A stretch of DNA of 64,000 nt from Aldehydirespirator sp965261105 (GCA_965261105.1 CBDHCM010000006.1:248001-312000), one strand, 5' to 3'. Numbered from the stretch's first letter, positions 41,304 through 50,047 are shown. The notes: a model not told the origin generated them from the sequence alone. Program-made: numbers and translations.

Positions 41304-42974
41304 ATGGCGAGGGACAACGCGTACTACGACCTCGGGTCCTTCACGTGGCCGGTCACCACACACGACTCCGAAGCCCAGCTCTGGTTCGACCGCGGGATGG
41401 CGTGGTGCTACGGCTACAACCACGAGGAGGCCATCGTCTGCTTCGAGCGGGCCCTCGAGCACGACCCCAACCTCGCCATGGCCCACTGGGGCATCGCCTA
41501 CGCCATCGGACCCAACTACAACAAGCCCTGGGAAGCCTTCGACGATGACGACAAGCGCCACTCGCTGGAGCGCGCCCTGGCCGCCTCGGCCGCGGCCGCC
41601 GACGCGGCTGAGGGTTCCAGCGACATCGAGCGGGCCCTGATCGGCGCGCTGGCCAAGCGCTACCCCTCCAGCCCCACCGAAGAGGACTTCGGACCCTGGA
41701 ACGACGCCTATGCCGACGCCATGCGCGCCGTCTACCAGGCCCACCGCACCGACCTCGATGTCTGCGCGCTGTTCGCCGAGGCCATCATGAACCGCACCCC
41801 CTGGGAGCTTTGGGACCTGGTCACCGGCGAGCCGGCCGAGGGCGCCAGCACGCTTGAAGCGATCGAGGTCCTCGAGTCCGCCTTCACCGACCTTGACACC
41901 AAGGGCGCCAACCGCCATCCCGGCCTGCTGCACATGTACATCCATCTCATGGAGATGTCGCCCCATCCCGAGCGGGCCCTCAAGGCCGGCGACGCGCTCG
42001 TCGATCTCGTCCCCGACGCCGGGCACTTGGTCCACATGCCCACCCACATCGACGTCCTCTGCGGCCACTACCACAACGTCGTGGCCCGCAACTCCGCCGC
42101 CGTCGTGGCCGACCGCCGGTACCTGGAGCAGGAGGGCCCGATGAACTTCTACTCCACCTACCGCTGCCACAACTACCACTTCAAGGTGTACGGGGCGATG
42201 TTCCTGGGCCAGTACGGCCCGGCCATGGACGCGGCCACCGAGATGATCCAAACCCTGCCCGCCGACCTCCTCCGCACCGGCTCGCCGCCGATGGCCGACT
42301 GGCTCGAAGGCTTCGTGCCGGTCAAGCAGCACGTGTTGATCCGCTTCGGGAAGTGGCGGGAGATCCTCGACCACGCCTTCCCCGAGGACCGGGAGCTCTA
42401 CTGCGTCACCACCGCCATGATGCGCTACGCCCGGGCGGTGGCCTACGCCTCCACCGGCCAGGTCGAAGCCGCCGAGCAGGAGCGGGAGGCCTTCGTGGCC
42501 GCCCGCGATCGGGTCCCCGAGAGCCGCACCATGTTCAACAACACCTGCCTCGACATCCTGGCCGTCGGCGAGGCCATGATGACCGGCGAGATCGAGTACC
42601 GGCGCGGCAATTTTGACACGGCCTTCGAGCATCTCAACCGGGCCGTCGAGCTCGACGACAACCTGCCCTATGACGAGCCGTGGGGCTGGATGCAGCCCAC
42701 CCGCCACGCCCTGGGCGCGCTGCTGATGGAGCAGGGCCGCCTCGATGAGGCCGAGGCCGCCTACCGGGCCGATCTCGGGCTGGACGGCCAGCTGCGGCGG
42801 GCCTGCTGGCATCCCGACAATGTCTGGAGCCTGCACGGCCTCCACGAGTGCCTGACCCGCCGCGGCGAGACCGTCGAGGCCAACCACATCAAGCAGCGCC
42901 TCGATGTGGCCGTCGCCCGGGCCGACGTGCCGATCGAGTCATCCTGCTACTGCCGCCTGGAGCGAGCCGGCTGA
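41304..42974 (+). CDS. tetratricopeptide-repeat protein
   Basis: 556 residues. TPR helices are clear at the N-terminus (FDRGMAWCYGYNHEEAIVCF, ERALEHDPNLAMAHWGIAYA) and C-terminus (IEYRRGNFDTAFEHLNRAVE, ALGALLMEQGRLDEAEAAYR). The middle has GLLHMYIHLMEMSPHPERAL and HLVHMPTHIDVLCGHY, conserved in a group of long cytoplasmic TPR proteins of unknown role found in actinobacteria and proteobacteria. His/Cys-containing HMPTHIDVLCGHYH could bind metal, but this is speculation. No signal peptide or membrane helix. Single-gene context. Confidence 0.82.
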   Translation: MARDNAYYDLGSFTWPVTTHDSEAQLWFDRGMAWCYGYNHEEAIVCFERALEHDPNLAMAHWGIAYAIGPNYNKPWEAFDDDDKRHSLERALAASAAAADAAEGSSDIERALIGALAKRYPSSPTEEDFGPWNDAYADAMRAVYQAHRTDLDVCALFAEAIMNRTPWELWDLVTGEPAEGASTLEAIEVLESAFTDLDTKGANRHPGLLHMYIHLMEMSPHPERALKAGDALVDLVPDAGHLVHMPTHIDVLCGHYHNVVARNSAAVVADRRYLEQEGPMNFYSTYRCHNYHFKVYGAMFLGQYGPAMDAATEMIQTLPADLLRTGSPPMADWLEGFVPVKQHVLIRFGKWREILDHAFPEDRELYCVTTAMMRYARAVAYASTGQVEAAEQEREAFVAARDRVPESRTMFNNTCLDILAVGEAMMTGEIEYRRGNFDTAFEHLNRAVELDDNLPYDEPWGWMQPTRHALGALLMEQGRLDEAEAAYRADLGLDGQLRRACWHPDNVWSLHGLHECLTRRGETVEANHIKQRLDVAVARADVPIESSCYCRLERAG

Positions 42975-43045
42975 CTGTGTAGCCGCGGTGGTGCAGTTCC
43001 GCGCCCAGCGCCTGTCCCGGCGACCCCCGACGCTGGCGGTTGGCC

Positions 43046-43420
43046 CTACCCGCCGGTTGTGGCCTCGGGCGGCTCGGGCAGACCGATCCGCAGGTAGCCC
43101 TCGATGCGAGCCAGCCGCTCCCGGGTGTCGCCGAGACCCTCTCCGAGCTTGGCGAGCTGACGCTGCGTCTCGCGGTGGTTGCGCTCGGTGATGACCTTGT
43201 GCTCGGTGAAGTCGGTGCGCAACTGGTCGTGGCTCTTCCCGAAGTCGGTGCGCAACTGGTCGTGGCTCTTCCCGAAGTCGGTGCGCAACTGATCGTGGGA
43301 CCGATCGGTGTGACGCATCGACTCCTCACGCGACCTGCGGATCTCCCGGTGGAGGTACCACGTCTGCAGAAGCATGGCCGAGAACACGGCCAACACGAAC
43401 TCCACAAGCGATCCTTCCAC
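43046..43420 (-). CDS. membrane-anchored hendecad coiled-coil protein (family member 9)
   Basis: 124 residues from GTG 43420. MEGSLVEFVLAVFSAMLLQT is a membrane helix (about 5-22), then WYLHREIRRSREESMRHTDR. Three 11-residue units HDQLRTDFGKS follow (33-bp DNA repeats), then TERNHRETQRQLAKLGEGLG, DTRERLARIEGYLRIGLPEP and a short tail EATTGG. Member 10 at 49671 is almost identical but has two repeats. The basic HREIRRSR after the helix places the coil in the cytoplasm. Function unknown. Confidence 0.75.
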   Translation of the reverse strand: MEGSLVEFVLAVFSAMLLQTWYLHREIRRSREESMRHTDRSHDQLRTDFGKSHDQLRTDFGKSHDQLRTDFTEHKVITERNHRETQRQLAKLGEGLGDTRERLARIEGYLRIGLPEPPEATTGG

Positions 43421-43455
43421 GATTCCAACCTACATCGCAATGCAGCATGATGCAA
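43421..43455 (-). promoter_or_regulatory. leaderless-type promoter of coiled-coil member 9
   Basis: Reverse strand: TTGCAT (43450-43455), 17 bp starting CATGCTGCATTG, TAGGTT (43427-43432), GGAATC, GTG. The -35 region GAGTTGCATCATG matches that of member 7. Confidence 0.75.
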
Positions 43456-43597
43456 CTCAAAACAGCATGAAAATCATGAAAGTCATGAAGCTGTCTGTCC
43501 GGACTACTCCATCGACAGGGTGCCTCACTCCACTTGCTTCAAAGCAGTCGCCGCTCAGCCTGGCTGTCACCCGGCGCCGGGCCTCTAACGTGGTTGC

Positions 43598-45280
43598 GTG
43601 CACTTCCGCATCCGCGCGCTGCTGGTCGGACTCGCATTCGTCGCGGCGGCCTGTTCGGGCACCGACACCGACGCAACGGCCTCGGCCCCGCCGTCCGCGC
43701 CGGCAGCTGGGACGCCGGCGGTCGAGAGCCCGGAGGCTGAGGCGTCCGCGGCTGAGGCGCCCGCGGCTGAGGCGCCCGCGGTTGACTCGCCGGACGCTGA
43801 AACCCCGGCGGCTGAGACGCCAACGGCTGAAACTCCGGCGGCTGAGACGCCAACGGCTGAAACGCCAACGGCTGAAACCCCGGAGGCTGAAACCCCAACG
43901 GCTGAAACCCCGGAGGCTGAGACCTCGGCGATTGAGTCAGGCCAGGATGCTGCCCAGCTGGACCCGAGAGAGCGCGGCGTCCTGCGCAACTACCTCGAAT
44001 ACGAGTTCCCGCCCGCCCCCGACACCCCCACCGGCCCCATCGACCAGGTCGCCGTCGACACCCTCGAGATCATCTGGCTCGGCCTCGAACTCGGCGGCTT
44101 CAGCGGCGCCACCGTCGCCAGCCTCGCAGACTCCGGAGACGCACGACTGGCCTGGATCATCTCCGACCTCCTCAGGTTCTTCTACACCGGCGACATCCAC
44201 GACGGGGCGGTCTCCGCCTTCCAGAAGCTGACGGGTGTGAGGGTGGCCGACGACCCGGTGGCCGCCCTCAGCCGGTGGCAGTCGGTCACCGACCATCTGA
44301 TCGCATGGGACCTCCCCGCCTTCGACGGCTACCCCGAGTACAAGCACCGCCTGTTCCTGCTGGTCGAACCCCGCTGGGAGCCGCTCTTCGCCGACCCCGA
44401 CGCCGACATCGACTGGCGTCTCGTGAGCTGGGGCGGGGTGCGGATCGACGACCGAGGGCTCGGCGACCCCAACGGGTGCCCGGCGGGCTGCATCCCGGCC
44501 CTGGATGACCCCGCAGTGACCGACGCGGCCGGCGGTTCGTGGTATGCCGACGACGGCATCGTGTTCGCGGTCGCCATCGGCGACGAGGCCCGGGCCTACC
44601 CGCGCCACATCATGGCAGTCCACGAGATGGTCAACGACACGCTCGGGGGTCGCCGGCTCGGCTTCCCGTACTGCACGCTGTGCGGCTCCGCCCAGGCCTA
44701 CTTCACTGACGATGTTCCCGACGGTGCGGCCACCCCCGTGCTGCGGACCTCGGGTCTGCTGGCCCGGTCCAACAAGGTCATGTACGACCTCGTCACCAAG
44801 TCCGTGTTCGACACGTTCACCGGGGCGGCGGTCTCTGGCCCGCTGCGCGAGCAGGGAGTGGTCCTCAACCAGGCCACCGTGGTCACCACCACGTGGGGTG
44901 AGTGGAAGGCCGCCCATCCCGAGACCACGATCATCGCCGAGGACGGGGGGATCGGCCGCCGCTACTCGCTCGACCCGCTGGGGGGCCGCGACGACGACGG
45001 GCCCATCTTCCCGATCGGCGACCTCGACGGCCGCCTCGGCGTCCACGACCAAGTCTTCGGCGTGGTCCTAGGCGACGGCACCCCCGTGGCCTTCGGTGTC
45101 GACGCCGCGGCAGCGGCCCTCGAAGCCGGCGGGACTGTGGAGCTCGGCGGGGTGATATTGCGCCTCGACGGGGGCGGGGTGCGCGCCGTCGACGCCGCCG
45201 GCAACGAGATCGAGGGCCATCAAGCGTTCTGGTTCGCCTGGAGCCAGTTCATGCCCGACACCCTCCTGTGGGAGCCCTAG
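43598..45280 (+). CDS. DUF3179-domain lipoprotein with PAETP repeat linker
   Basis: 560 residues from GTG 43598. A lipoprotein signal (ALLVGLAFVAAACSGTD) has its lipobox cysteine at residue 19. Residues ~38-110 are a Thr/Pro/Glu/Ala linker with AETPT-type 5-residue repeats, like cell-wall-spanning linkers. The DUF3179 domain (about 290-540) shows GCIPALDDPAV, VFAVAIGDEARAYPRHIMAV with HEMVND, FPYCTLCGSAQAYF with its C-x2-C pair, and SGLLARSNKVMYDLVTKSVF. DUF3179 proteins are secreted, of unknown biochemical role; the conserved CxxC suggests metal or redox chemistry. The amidase gene follows on the same strand. Confidence 0.82.
   Translation: MHFRIRALLVGLAFVAAACSGTDTDATASAPPSAPAAGTPAVESPEAEASAAEAPAAEAPAVDSPDAETPAAETPTAETPAAETPTAETPTAETPEAETPTAETPEAETSAIESGQDAAQLDPRERGVLRNYLEYEFPPAPDTPTGPIDQVAVDTLEIIWLGLELGGFSGATVASLADSGDARLAWIISDLLRFFYTGDIHDGAVSAFQKLTGVRVADDPVAALSRWQSVTDHLIAWDLPAFDGYPEYKHRLFLLVEPRWEPLFADPDADIDWRLVSWGGVRIDDRGLGDPNGCPAGCIPALDDPAVTDAAGGSWYADDGIVFAVAIGDEARAYPRHIMAVHEMVNDTLGGRRLGFPYCTLCGSAQAYFTDDVPDGAATPVLRTSGLLARSNKVMYDLVTKSVFDTFTGAAVSGPLREQGVVLNQATVVTTTWGEWKAAHPETTIIAEDGGIGRRYSLDPLGGRDDDGPIFPIGDLDGRLGVHDQVFGVVLGDGTPVAFGVDAAAAALEAGGTVELGGVILRLDGGGVRAVDAAGNEIEGHQAFWFAWSQFMPDTLLWEP
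43735..43925. repeat. in-frame 15-bp repeats in the DUF3179 lipoprotein linker
   Basis: Units of GCTGAAACCCCGGCG/ACG type, about twelve copies, encode AETPA/AETPT/AETPE. Confidence 0.9.
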
Positions 45281-45286
45281 TGCGGC

Positions 45287-45355
45287 AGCGTTGTGAGGGC
45301 CACAGCATTGTGAGGGCCACAGCGTTGTGAGGGCGACAGCATCGTGAGGGTGGCA
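45287..45355. repeat. 18-bp tandem repeat upstream of the amidase
   Basis: Four units of CAGCATTGTGAGGGCCA type end six bases before the amidase GTG; GTGAGGG of the last unit is close to the position of a ribosome site. Confidence 0.8.
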
Positions 45356-45360
45356 GCAGC

Positions 45361-46767
45361 GTGATCGAGGATCTGATCAGGCAGAGCGCCCGCGAGGTCG
45401 TCGCCGCGCTGGCTGCGGGCGAGATCAGCCCCCACGACGCCCTCGATGCAGTGCAAGCCCGCGTCCAAGCCGTCGACCACCTCATCAACGCGCTGCCCAA
45501 CCGCTGCTTCGAGCGGGCTCGCAGCCACGCCGACCGTCTCATGGCGGTCCCGCCCGGCGAACGTGGCCTGCTCGCCGGTCTGCCCGTGCCGATAAAGGAC
45601 CTCGCCAACGTCGCCGGGGTGCGAACAACATACGGGTCGCGGCTGCGAGAGGACTTCGTGCCGGAACGGTCCGACGTCGTCGTCGAGACGCTGGAGACCA
45701 ACGGAGCGGTGGTGTACGCCAAGTCGAACACGCCGGAGTTCGGCGCGGGCGGCAATACCTTCAACGACGTCTTTGGGGCCACCCGCAACCCTCACGACCT
45801 GCGGTTGACCGCCGGCGGGTCTTCGGGCGGTGCGGCCGCCGCCCTCGCCAGCGGTATGGCCTGGCTGGCCCAAGGTTCGGATCTGGCCGGCTCGCTGCGC
45901 ACCCCTGCGAGCTTCTGCGGCGTCACGAGCCTGCGCCCTTCGCCCGGACGCATCGCGAGCGGACCGTCCGCGGCGCCGTTCCTGGTGCACTCCCAGCAGG
46001 GGCCGATGGCGCGCGACATCAGCGATCTCGCCCTATTTGCCGACGCCATGGTGGGAGAGAGCCCTCTTGCCGGACTGGGCAAACCACCTCCTCCACAGCC
46101 GTTCCGCCAAGCGGCAGCCGAACCGTCCCCGCCGGCCCGGGTGGCCTTCAGCGTCGACCTCGGCGTGACTGAGACGTCGCCGGCGGTTGCTGAGACCTGC
46201 AGTCGAGCGATGCGGGCCCTTGAGCGCGACGGCGTGGACGTCGTGGCCGACCATCCGGATCTCTCCGAGGCCGAGCCGGCCTTCGACGTTCCTCGGGCGC
46301 TGCTGTTCGCCACCATGCTGGGAGACGAGCTTCCGCAGGCTCGCGACATCCTGAAACCGGAACTGGTGTGGAACATCGAGCGGGGGCTCGCTCTCGACGG
46401 AGACGCCGTCCGCCGCTCGGTCGCGGCGCAGGGCCGCGTCTTCGAGATCGCGGCCGGGTTCATGAGGGACTACGACCTGCTGGTATGCCCGGCCGCCGTC
46501 GTGGCGCCCTTCCCGGTGGAGGAGCGCTATGTCGGCTACGGAGACGGGCTCCCGCCGAGCGAGTACTACCGCTGGCTGTCGATCGCGGCGGCGGTCACCG
46601 CGACCACGCTGCCGGTGATCACGATTCCCTGTGGCCGGACGGAGACCGGTCTTCCGGTGGGACTCCAGCTGATAGGACGACCGCACGGCGAGCTGAGGCT
46701 CTTCTCGCTGGCCGGCCACGTCGAGCGAGTCCTCGGGATCGTCCCCGCAGTCGTTGACGTGGGGTGA
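45361..46767 (+). CDS. amidase (amidase-signature family)
   Basis: 468 residues from GTG 45361. The amidase-signature core is complete: catalytic Lys in LPVPIKDLANVAGVRTTYGS near residue 80, TAGGSSGGAAAALASGMAWL with the cis-Ser near 155, and QGSDLAGSLRTPASFCGVTS with the nucleophilic Ser near 179. The family hydrolyses amides with this Ser-cisSer-Lys triad; substrates range from aryl amides to Glu-tRNA. No gatB/gatC is nearby, so a catabolic amidase is more likely than GatA. LPVITIPCGRTETGLPVGLQ near 420 is the usual C-terminal block. Confidence 0.9.
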   Translation: MIEDLIRQSAREVVAALAAGEISPHDALDAVQARVQAVDHLINALPNRCFERARSHADRLMAVPPGERGLLAGLPVPIKDLANVAGVRTTYGSRLREDFVPERSDVVVETLETNGAVVYAKSNTPEFGAGGNTFNDVFGATRNPHDLRLTAGGSSGGAAAALASGMAWLAQGSDLAGSLRTPASFCGVTSLRPSPGRIASGPSAAPFLVHSQQGPMARDISDLALFADAMVGESPLAGLGKPPPPQPFRQAAAEPSPPARVAFSVDLGVTETSPAVAETCSRAMRALERDGVDVVADHPDLSEAEPAFDVPRALLFATMLGDELPQARDILKPELVWNIERGLALDGDAVRRSVAAQGRVFEIAAGFMRDYDLLVCPAAVVAPFPVEERYVGYGDGLPPSEYYRWLSIAAAVTATTLPVITIPCGRTETGLPVGLQLIGRPHGELRLFSLAGHVERVLGIVPAVVDVG

Positions 46768-47113
46768 GGTGGGCTCCCATAGAGGCCTTGGCGGATAGGT
46801 GTCAACGCCCCACGGCGAAGCACGGCGTTTCCCGCTCTTGTTCGCTGCGCTCACGAGCCGCTCGGGCCGCGTTCTGCCGAAATCTGTAGAGAAACCCGTC
46901 ATATAGGAGAAAACCCGTACAGATTTGAGGCAACCCTGACATGAGGCTAACCACGGGCGGTGCGGGCCACGGGCGGTGCGGGCCACGGGCGGTGCGGGCC
47001 ACGGGCGGTGCGGGCCACGGGCGGTGCGGGGCCTCGCGATGAATTGTCATGAACGGTTGCCTGACCGCTCGGCCTCTTGGCGGGGTCCGGCAGGGGTTCG
47101 GCAGGACTCAGCC
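46768..47113. other. intergenic region made of small repeat elements
   Basis: Contains a dispersed element at 46831-46868 (reverse complement CGTGAGCGCAGCGAACAAGA with GCGGG; second copy at 55561), an inverted repeat AAATCTGTA...TACAGATTT (46880-46926) around GAGAAACCCGTCATATAGG, and five copies of a 16-bp unit CCACGGGCGGTGCGGG (46951-47031). No gene. Confidence 0.8.
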
Positions 47114-48124
47114 CTATGCCAGCCGGTACGCCCTCGTGGCCGTGCCCGAGAAGAGCTGGTCCTGCTCGGCGTCGCTGTAGCCGGCGGCCATGATCTGCAG
47201 CGCGTTCCACAGCACCGGGTAGGTCAGCGCCTGGCGGTCCACCGGGAAGTTGGACTCGAACATGCACCGGTCGGGGCCGAAGGTGTCGATGCAGAACCGC
47301 ACGTCGTCGGCCCAGTGGTCGGCCACCTGCTCGGAGCCCGGCGGGGCGTCGAGGGTCGTCCAGCCGGTGCCGTAGTACATGTCCATGCCGATCCCGCCCA
47401 CCTTGAGGACCACGTTCGGACAGGCCGCCACCAGCCGCATCGAGGCCTTCCAGTCGGCCCGGGCCTGGTCGCGGGCACGGCCGTACGGGCCGATCGCCAG
47501 CGGCCCGCCCATGTGGTTGAGCACGATCGGCAGCTCGGGCACGGCGCTGGCCAGCGCGCCCAGCTCGGGCAACTGGGGATGGAACAGCCACGCGTCGAAG
47601 CTGAACCCCATCCGGCCCAGCGTGCGGGCCCCGGCGCGGAACTCGGGCATGGCCATCATGTGCTCGACCGGGCGGCTGTGGCTGTTGTGGACCTCGTCGC
47701 TGGGATCCCAGCCGGTGGCGTGGCGTATCCCCCGGAAGCGGCCTCCGCCGGCCGCGTCGTGGGCCGCGAGGACTTCCTCGACGGCATCGCCCAGCATCAT
47801 GTCGGCGTGGCTGACGATCCCCGCGATCCTCGGACCGCCCCCAGCGTCGGCGGTGTCGGCAACATCGGCCTCACCCGCCACGAACACGGTCTCGCCCACC
47901 GGCTGCATGTGCGGCTCGCGCTCGGCGTCGTAGCTCGCCCTGCATTCCACGAACACGCTCTTGACGACGTTGTGGGTGCCGGTCATGTCCTCCAGCAGCT
48001 GCGGCGCCAGATATGTGCTCCCGCCCCGGTCCCACAGATGATGGTGCGCGTCCACGATCACCCGCTCAGGATCCACCGCCTCCTCCCGCCGCAACGCCAG
48101 CCAGTCAAACCGGTCAAGCTCCAT
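47114..48124 (-). CDS. amidohydrolase-2 family metal-dependent hydrolase
   Basis: 336 residues from ATG 48124. MELDRFDWLALRREEAVDPE precedes the metal-binding VIVDAHHHLWDRGGSTYL near residue 26; LPIVLNHMGGPL near 195 gives a further His, and CMFESNFPVDRQ near 288 the conserved Asp region. This fits the Amidohydro_2 (COG3618) group of lactonases and decarboxylases acting on carbohydrate- or aromatic-derived acids. Substrate unknown. A frameshifted copy of its first ~45 codons occurs at 61280-61413. The 73-bp minisatellite lies just upstream of its start. Confidence 0.82.
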   Translation of the reverse strand: MELDRFDWLALRREEAVDPERVIVDAHHHLWDRGGSTYLAPQLLEDMTGTHNVVKSVFVECRASYDAEREPHMQPVGETVFVAGEADVADTADAGGGPRIAGIVSHADMMLGDAVEEVLAAHDAAGGGRFRGIRHATGWDPSDEVHNSHSRPVEHMMAMPEFRAGARTLGRMGFSFDAWLFHPQLPELGALASAVPELPIVLNHMGGPLAIGPYGRARDQARADWKASMRLVAACPNVVLKVGGIGMDMYYGTGWTTLDAPPGSEQVADHWADDVRFCIDTFGPDRCMFESNFPVDRQALTYPVLWNALQIMAAGYSDAEQDQLFSGTATRAYRLA

Positions 48125-48176
48125 CACATGCTCCTCCCCACGCCGCCGGGCTCATGCTCCCTCGTCAGCCGCCGCC

Positions 48177-48868
48177 CCCGCAGAATCTATTCGGCCGCAT
48201 CCATCGCGAGTGGTCGCTACCACCGCGATCCGTCACGCAGGCCCCGGTCCCCGCAGAATCTATTCGGCCGCATCCATCGCGAGTGGTCGCTACCACCGCG
48301 ATCCGTCACGCAGGCCCCGGTCCCCGCAGAATCTATTCGGCCGCATCCATCGCGAGTGGTCGCTACCACCGCGATCCGTCACGCAGGCCCCGGTCCCCGC
48401 AGAATCTATTCGGCCGCATCCATCGCGAGTGGTCGCTACCACCGCGATCCGTCACGCAGGCCCCGGTCCCCGCAGAATCTATTCGGCCGCATCCATCGCG
48501 AGTGGTCGCTACCACCGCGATCCGTCACGCAGGCCCCGGTCCCCGCAGAATCTATTCGGCCGCATCCATCGCGAGTGGTCGCTACCACCGCGATCCGTCA
48601 CGCAGGCCCCGGTCCCCGCAGAATCTATTCGGCCGCATCCATCGCGAGTGGTCGCTACCACCGCGATCCGTCACGCAGGCCCCGGTCCCCGCAGAATCTA
48701 TTCGGCCGCATCCATCGCGAGTGGTCGCTACCACCGCGATCCGTCACGCAGGCCCCGGTCCCCGCAGAATCTATTCGGCCGCATCCATCGCGAGTGGCTG
48801 GTGAAGGTGTACGCCCCGACATGGCTCGACCTGGCGCAGAATCTATTCGGCCGCATCCATCGCGAGTG
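48177..48868. repeat. 73-bp minisatellite, nine units plus a partial one
   Basis: CAGAATCTATTCGGCCGCAT begins at 48181, 48254, 48327, 48400, 48473, 48546, 48619, 48692 and 48765, with a last partial copy at 48837. Units are virtually identical. Each contains the hairpin TCGCG-A-GTGGT-CGCT-ACCAC-CGCGA. Because 73 is not a multiple of three, the open frames on the + strand cycle through all frames and are not genes. There are no unique spacers, so it is not a CRISPR. Confidence 0.95.
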
Positions 48869-48888
48869 AGCTAGTCCCTGAGGCCGGT

Positions 48889-49281
48889 TCAAACCTCCAC
48901 CACCCGGAGCGAGGTGTGGCGGGCGATGGCTTCGAAGTCCCGGTCGCGGTGCAACACACCCACATCGAGCCGGATGGCCACCGCCGCGATCAAGGCGTCG
49001 ATCGGGGACCGCACGGTCACCCCCCGCTGCCTGAGCTCCCGGTAGGTCGTCGCCCCGTCGAGCCAGTCCAGCCTCGGAGCCAGCGGCTCGAGATGCTGTG
49101 CCTCCAGCAGCCGTTGCGTGCGGGCGACATCGTCGTGGCGGGCGCCGGCCACAACCTCCAGCAGGATCGGATCGATCACGACCACCTCCCGCTCGGCGAT
49201 GGCCTCCCGCATGCGCCTGGCCTGACCCGATCCCGTCCCCTTGAGAAACTCGACCCAGGCCGAGGTGTCGGCCAGCAGCAC
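48889..49281 (-). CDS. vapC: VapC-type PIN-domain toxin
   Basis: 130 residues from GTG 49281. VLLADTSAWVEFLKGTGSG carries the first catalytic Asp at residue 5; IDPILLEVVAGARHD gives the Glu near 41; SPIDALIAAVAIRLDVGVLH near 92 and RDRDFEAIA the remaining acidic residues of a Mg-dependent PIN RNase. VapC toxins cleave tRNA or rRNA. The partner antitoxin gene directly upstream has lost its N-terminal part, so neutralisation or autoregulation may be impaired. Confidence 0.88.
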   Translation of the reverse strand: MLLADTSAWVEFLKGTGSGQARRMREAIAEREVVVIDPILLEVVAGARHDDVARTQRLLEAQHLEPLAPRLDWLDGATTYRELRQRGVTVRSPIDALIAAVAIRLDVGVLHRDRDFEAIARHTSLRVVEV

Positions 49282-49288
49282 CGCCGCC

Positions 49289-49419
49289 TCAGCCCGTAAG
49301 CCTGTCGGCGCGCATGGCGTCGAGGTCGCCGTCCCAGCCGGTGCCCTCCATTTCGAGTTGCTTCTCGACACTCATCGGCCCCCCGCCCAAGAGGCGCTCC
49401 AGTGCCAGATGCACCGCTT
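49289..49419 (-). pseudogene. vapB: vapB antitoxin, 5' part replaced
   Basis: The readable C-terminal part KRQAVHLALERLLGGG, MSVEKQLEMEGTGWDGDL and DAMRADRLTG matches type II VapB antitoxins, whose tail wraps the VapC active site. The expected N-terminal ribbon-helix-helix start (about 25 residues) is missing; homology ends at the inner edge of a 233-bp element with 22-bp inverted repeats. An ATG at 49373 (MSVEKQ) could still give a 28-residue tail peptide, and longer in-frame starts give an unrelated N-terminus. Confidence 0.65.
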
Positions 49420-49652
49420 GGCGCTTAGCCTGAATCCACCGACGAGTTTGTGGGATCGACGGTTGGGGCCGGTTGGCCGCTGGGCTGGTGCGTGGGTGCG
49501 GGCCCGCCTGCCATGCTGCCCACAGGAAGTGCCTCCCCACGCGGCCAGAACGACCGTTATCGCTAACAGCATTCTCCCACGTCAGGAGGCATTTCCGGTG
49601 GACGCGCCAACACCCGCAGCCTCACCGCACCGGTGGATCCAGGCTAAGCGCC
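49420..49652. mobile_element. MITE-like 233-bp element with 22-bp terminal inverted repeats
   Basis: GGCGCTTAGCCTGAATCCAC (49420) and the reverse complement of CGGTGGATCCAGGCTAAGCG (49631) match with one mismatch over 22 bp. A second internal inverted pair, GGAAGTGCCTCC and GGAGGCATTTCC, lies inside. There is no ORF with transposase likeness. It splits the vapB 5' end. The family is not recognised. Confidence 0.55.
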
Positions 49653-49670
49653 GCGCATCACTTGTGCGCC

Positions 49671-50012
49671 CTATCCGCCGGTAGTGGCCTCCGGCGGCTC
49701 GGGCAAGCCGATCCGCAGGTAGCCCTCGATGCGGGCCAGCCGCTCCCGGGCGTCACCGAGGCCCTCCCCGAGTTTGGCGAACTGCCGCTGCGTCGCGCGG
49801 TGGTTGCGCTCGGTGATGACCTTGTGCTCGCCGAAGTCGGTGCGCAGTTGGTCGTGGCCCTTCTCGAAGTCGGTGCGCAGTTGGTCGTGGGACCGGTCGG
49901 TGTGACGGATCGACGCCTCACGCGACCTGCGGATCTCCCGGTGGAGGTACCACGTCTGCAGCAGCATGGCCGTAAAGACGGCTAGCACGAACTCCAGCAG
50001 CGATCCTGCCAT
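49671..50012 (-). CDS. membrane-anchored hendecad coiled-coil protein (family member 10)
   Basis: 113 residues. MAGSLLEFVLAVFTAMLLQT membrane helix, WYLHREIRRSREASIRHTDR, two 11-residue units HDQLRTDFEKG, then TERNHRATQRQFAKLGEGLG, DARERLARIEGYLRIGLPEP and EATTGG. It is nearly identical to member 9, 6.3 kb away on the same strand, apart from one repeat fewer. The close identity points to a recent duplication of the gene alone, since the neighbours differ. Confidence 0.75.
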   Translation of the reverse strand: MAGSLLEFVLAVFTAMLLQTWYLHREIRRSREASIRHTDRSHDQLRTDFEKGHDQLRTDFGEHKVITERNHRATQRQFAKLGEGLGDARERLARIEGYLRIGLPEPPEATTGG

Positions 50013-50047
50013 GCCTAAAGCCTAGCAGTTGACAAATCATGACACAG
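50013..50047 (-). promoter_or_regulatory. leaderless-type promoter of coiled-coil member 10
   Basis: Reverse strand: CTGTGT (50042-50047), 17 bp starting CATGA, TAGGCT (50019-50024), TTAGGC, ATG. The -35 is weaker than in the other copies, but the geometry is exact. Confidence 0.65.

Noticed and set aside
38714..42887. Long reverse-strand frames over the sulfotransferase, DUF1214 and TPR genes
   Set aside because: Val/Gly/His-rich antisense shadows of genes with clear domains on the + strand.
48177..48868. CRISPR array
   Set aside because: The 73-bp units are contiguous and identical with no unique spacers, and no cas genes are present.
48013..48874. Repeat proteins of 219-263 residues on the + strand over the minisatellite
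   Set aside because: A 73-bp period makes all three frames equivalent and open by chance of composition; there is no ribosome site and no fold.
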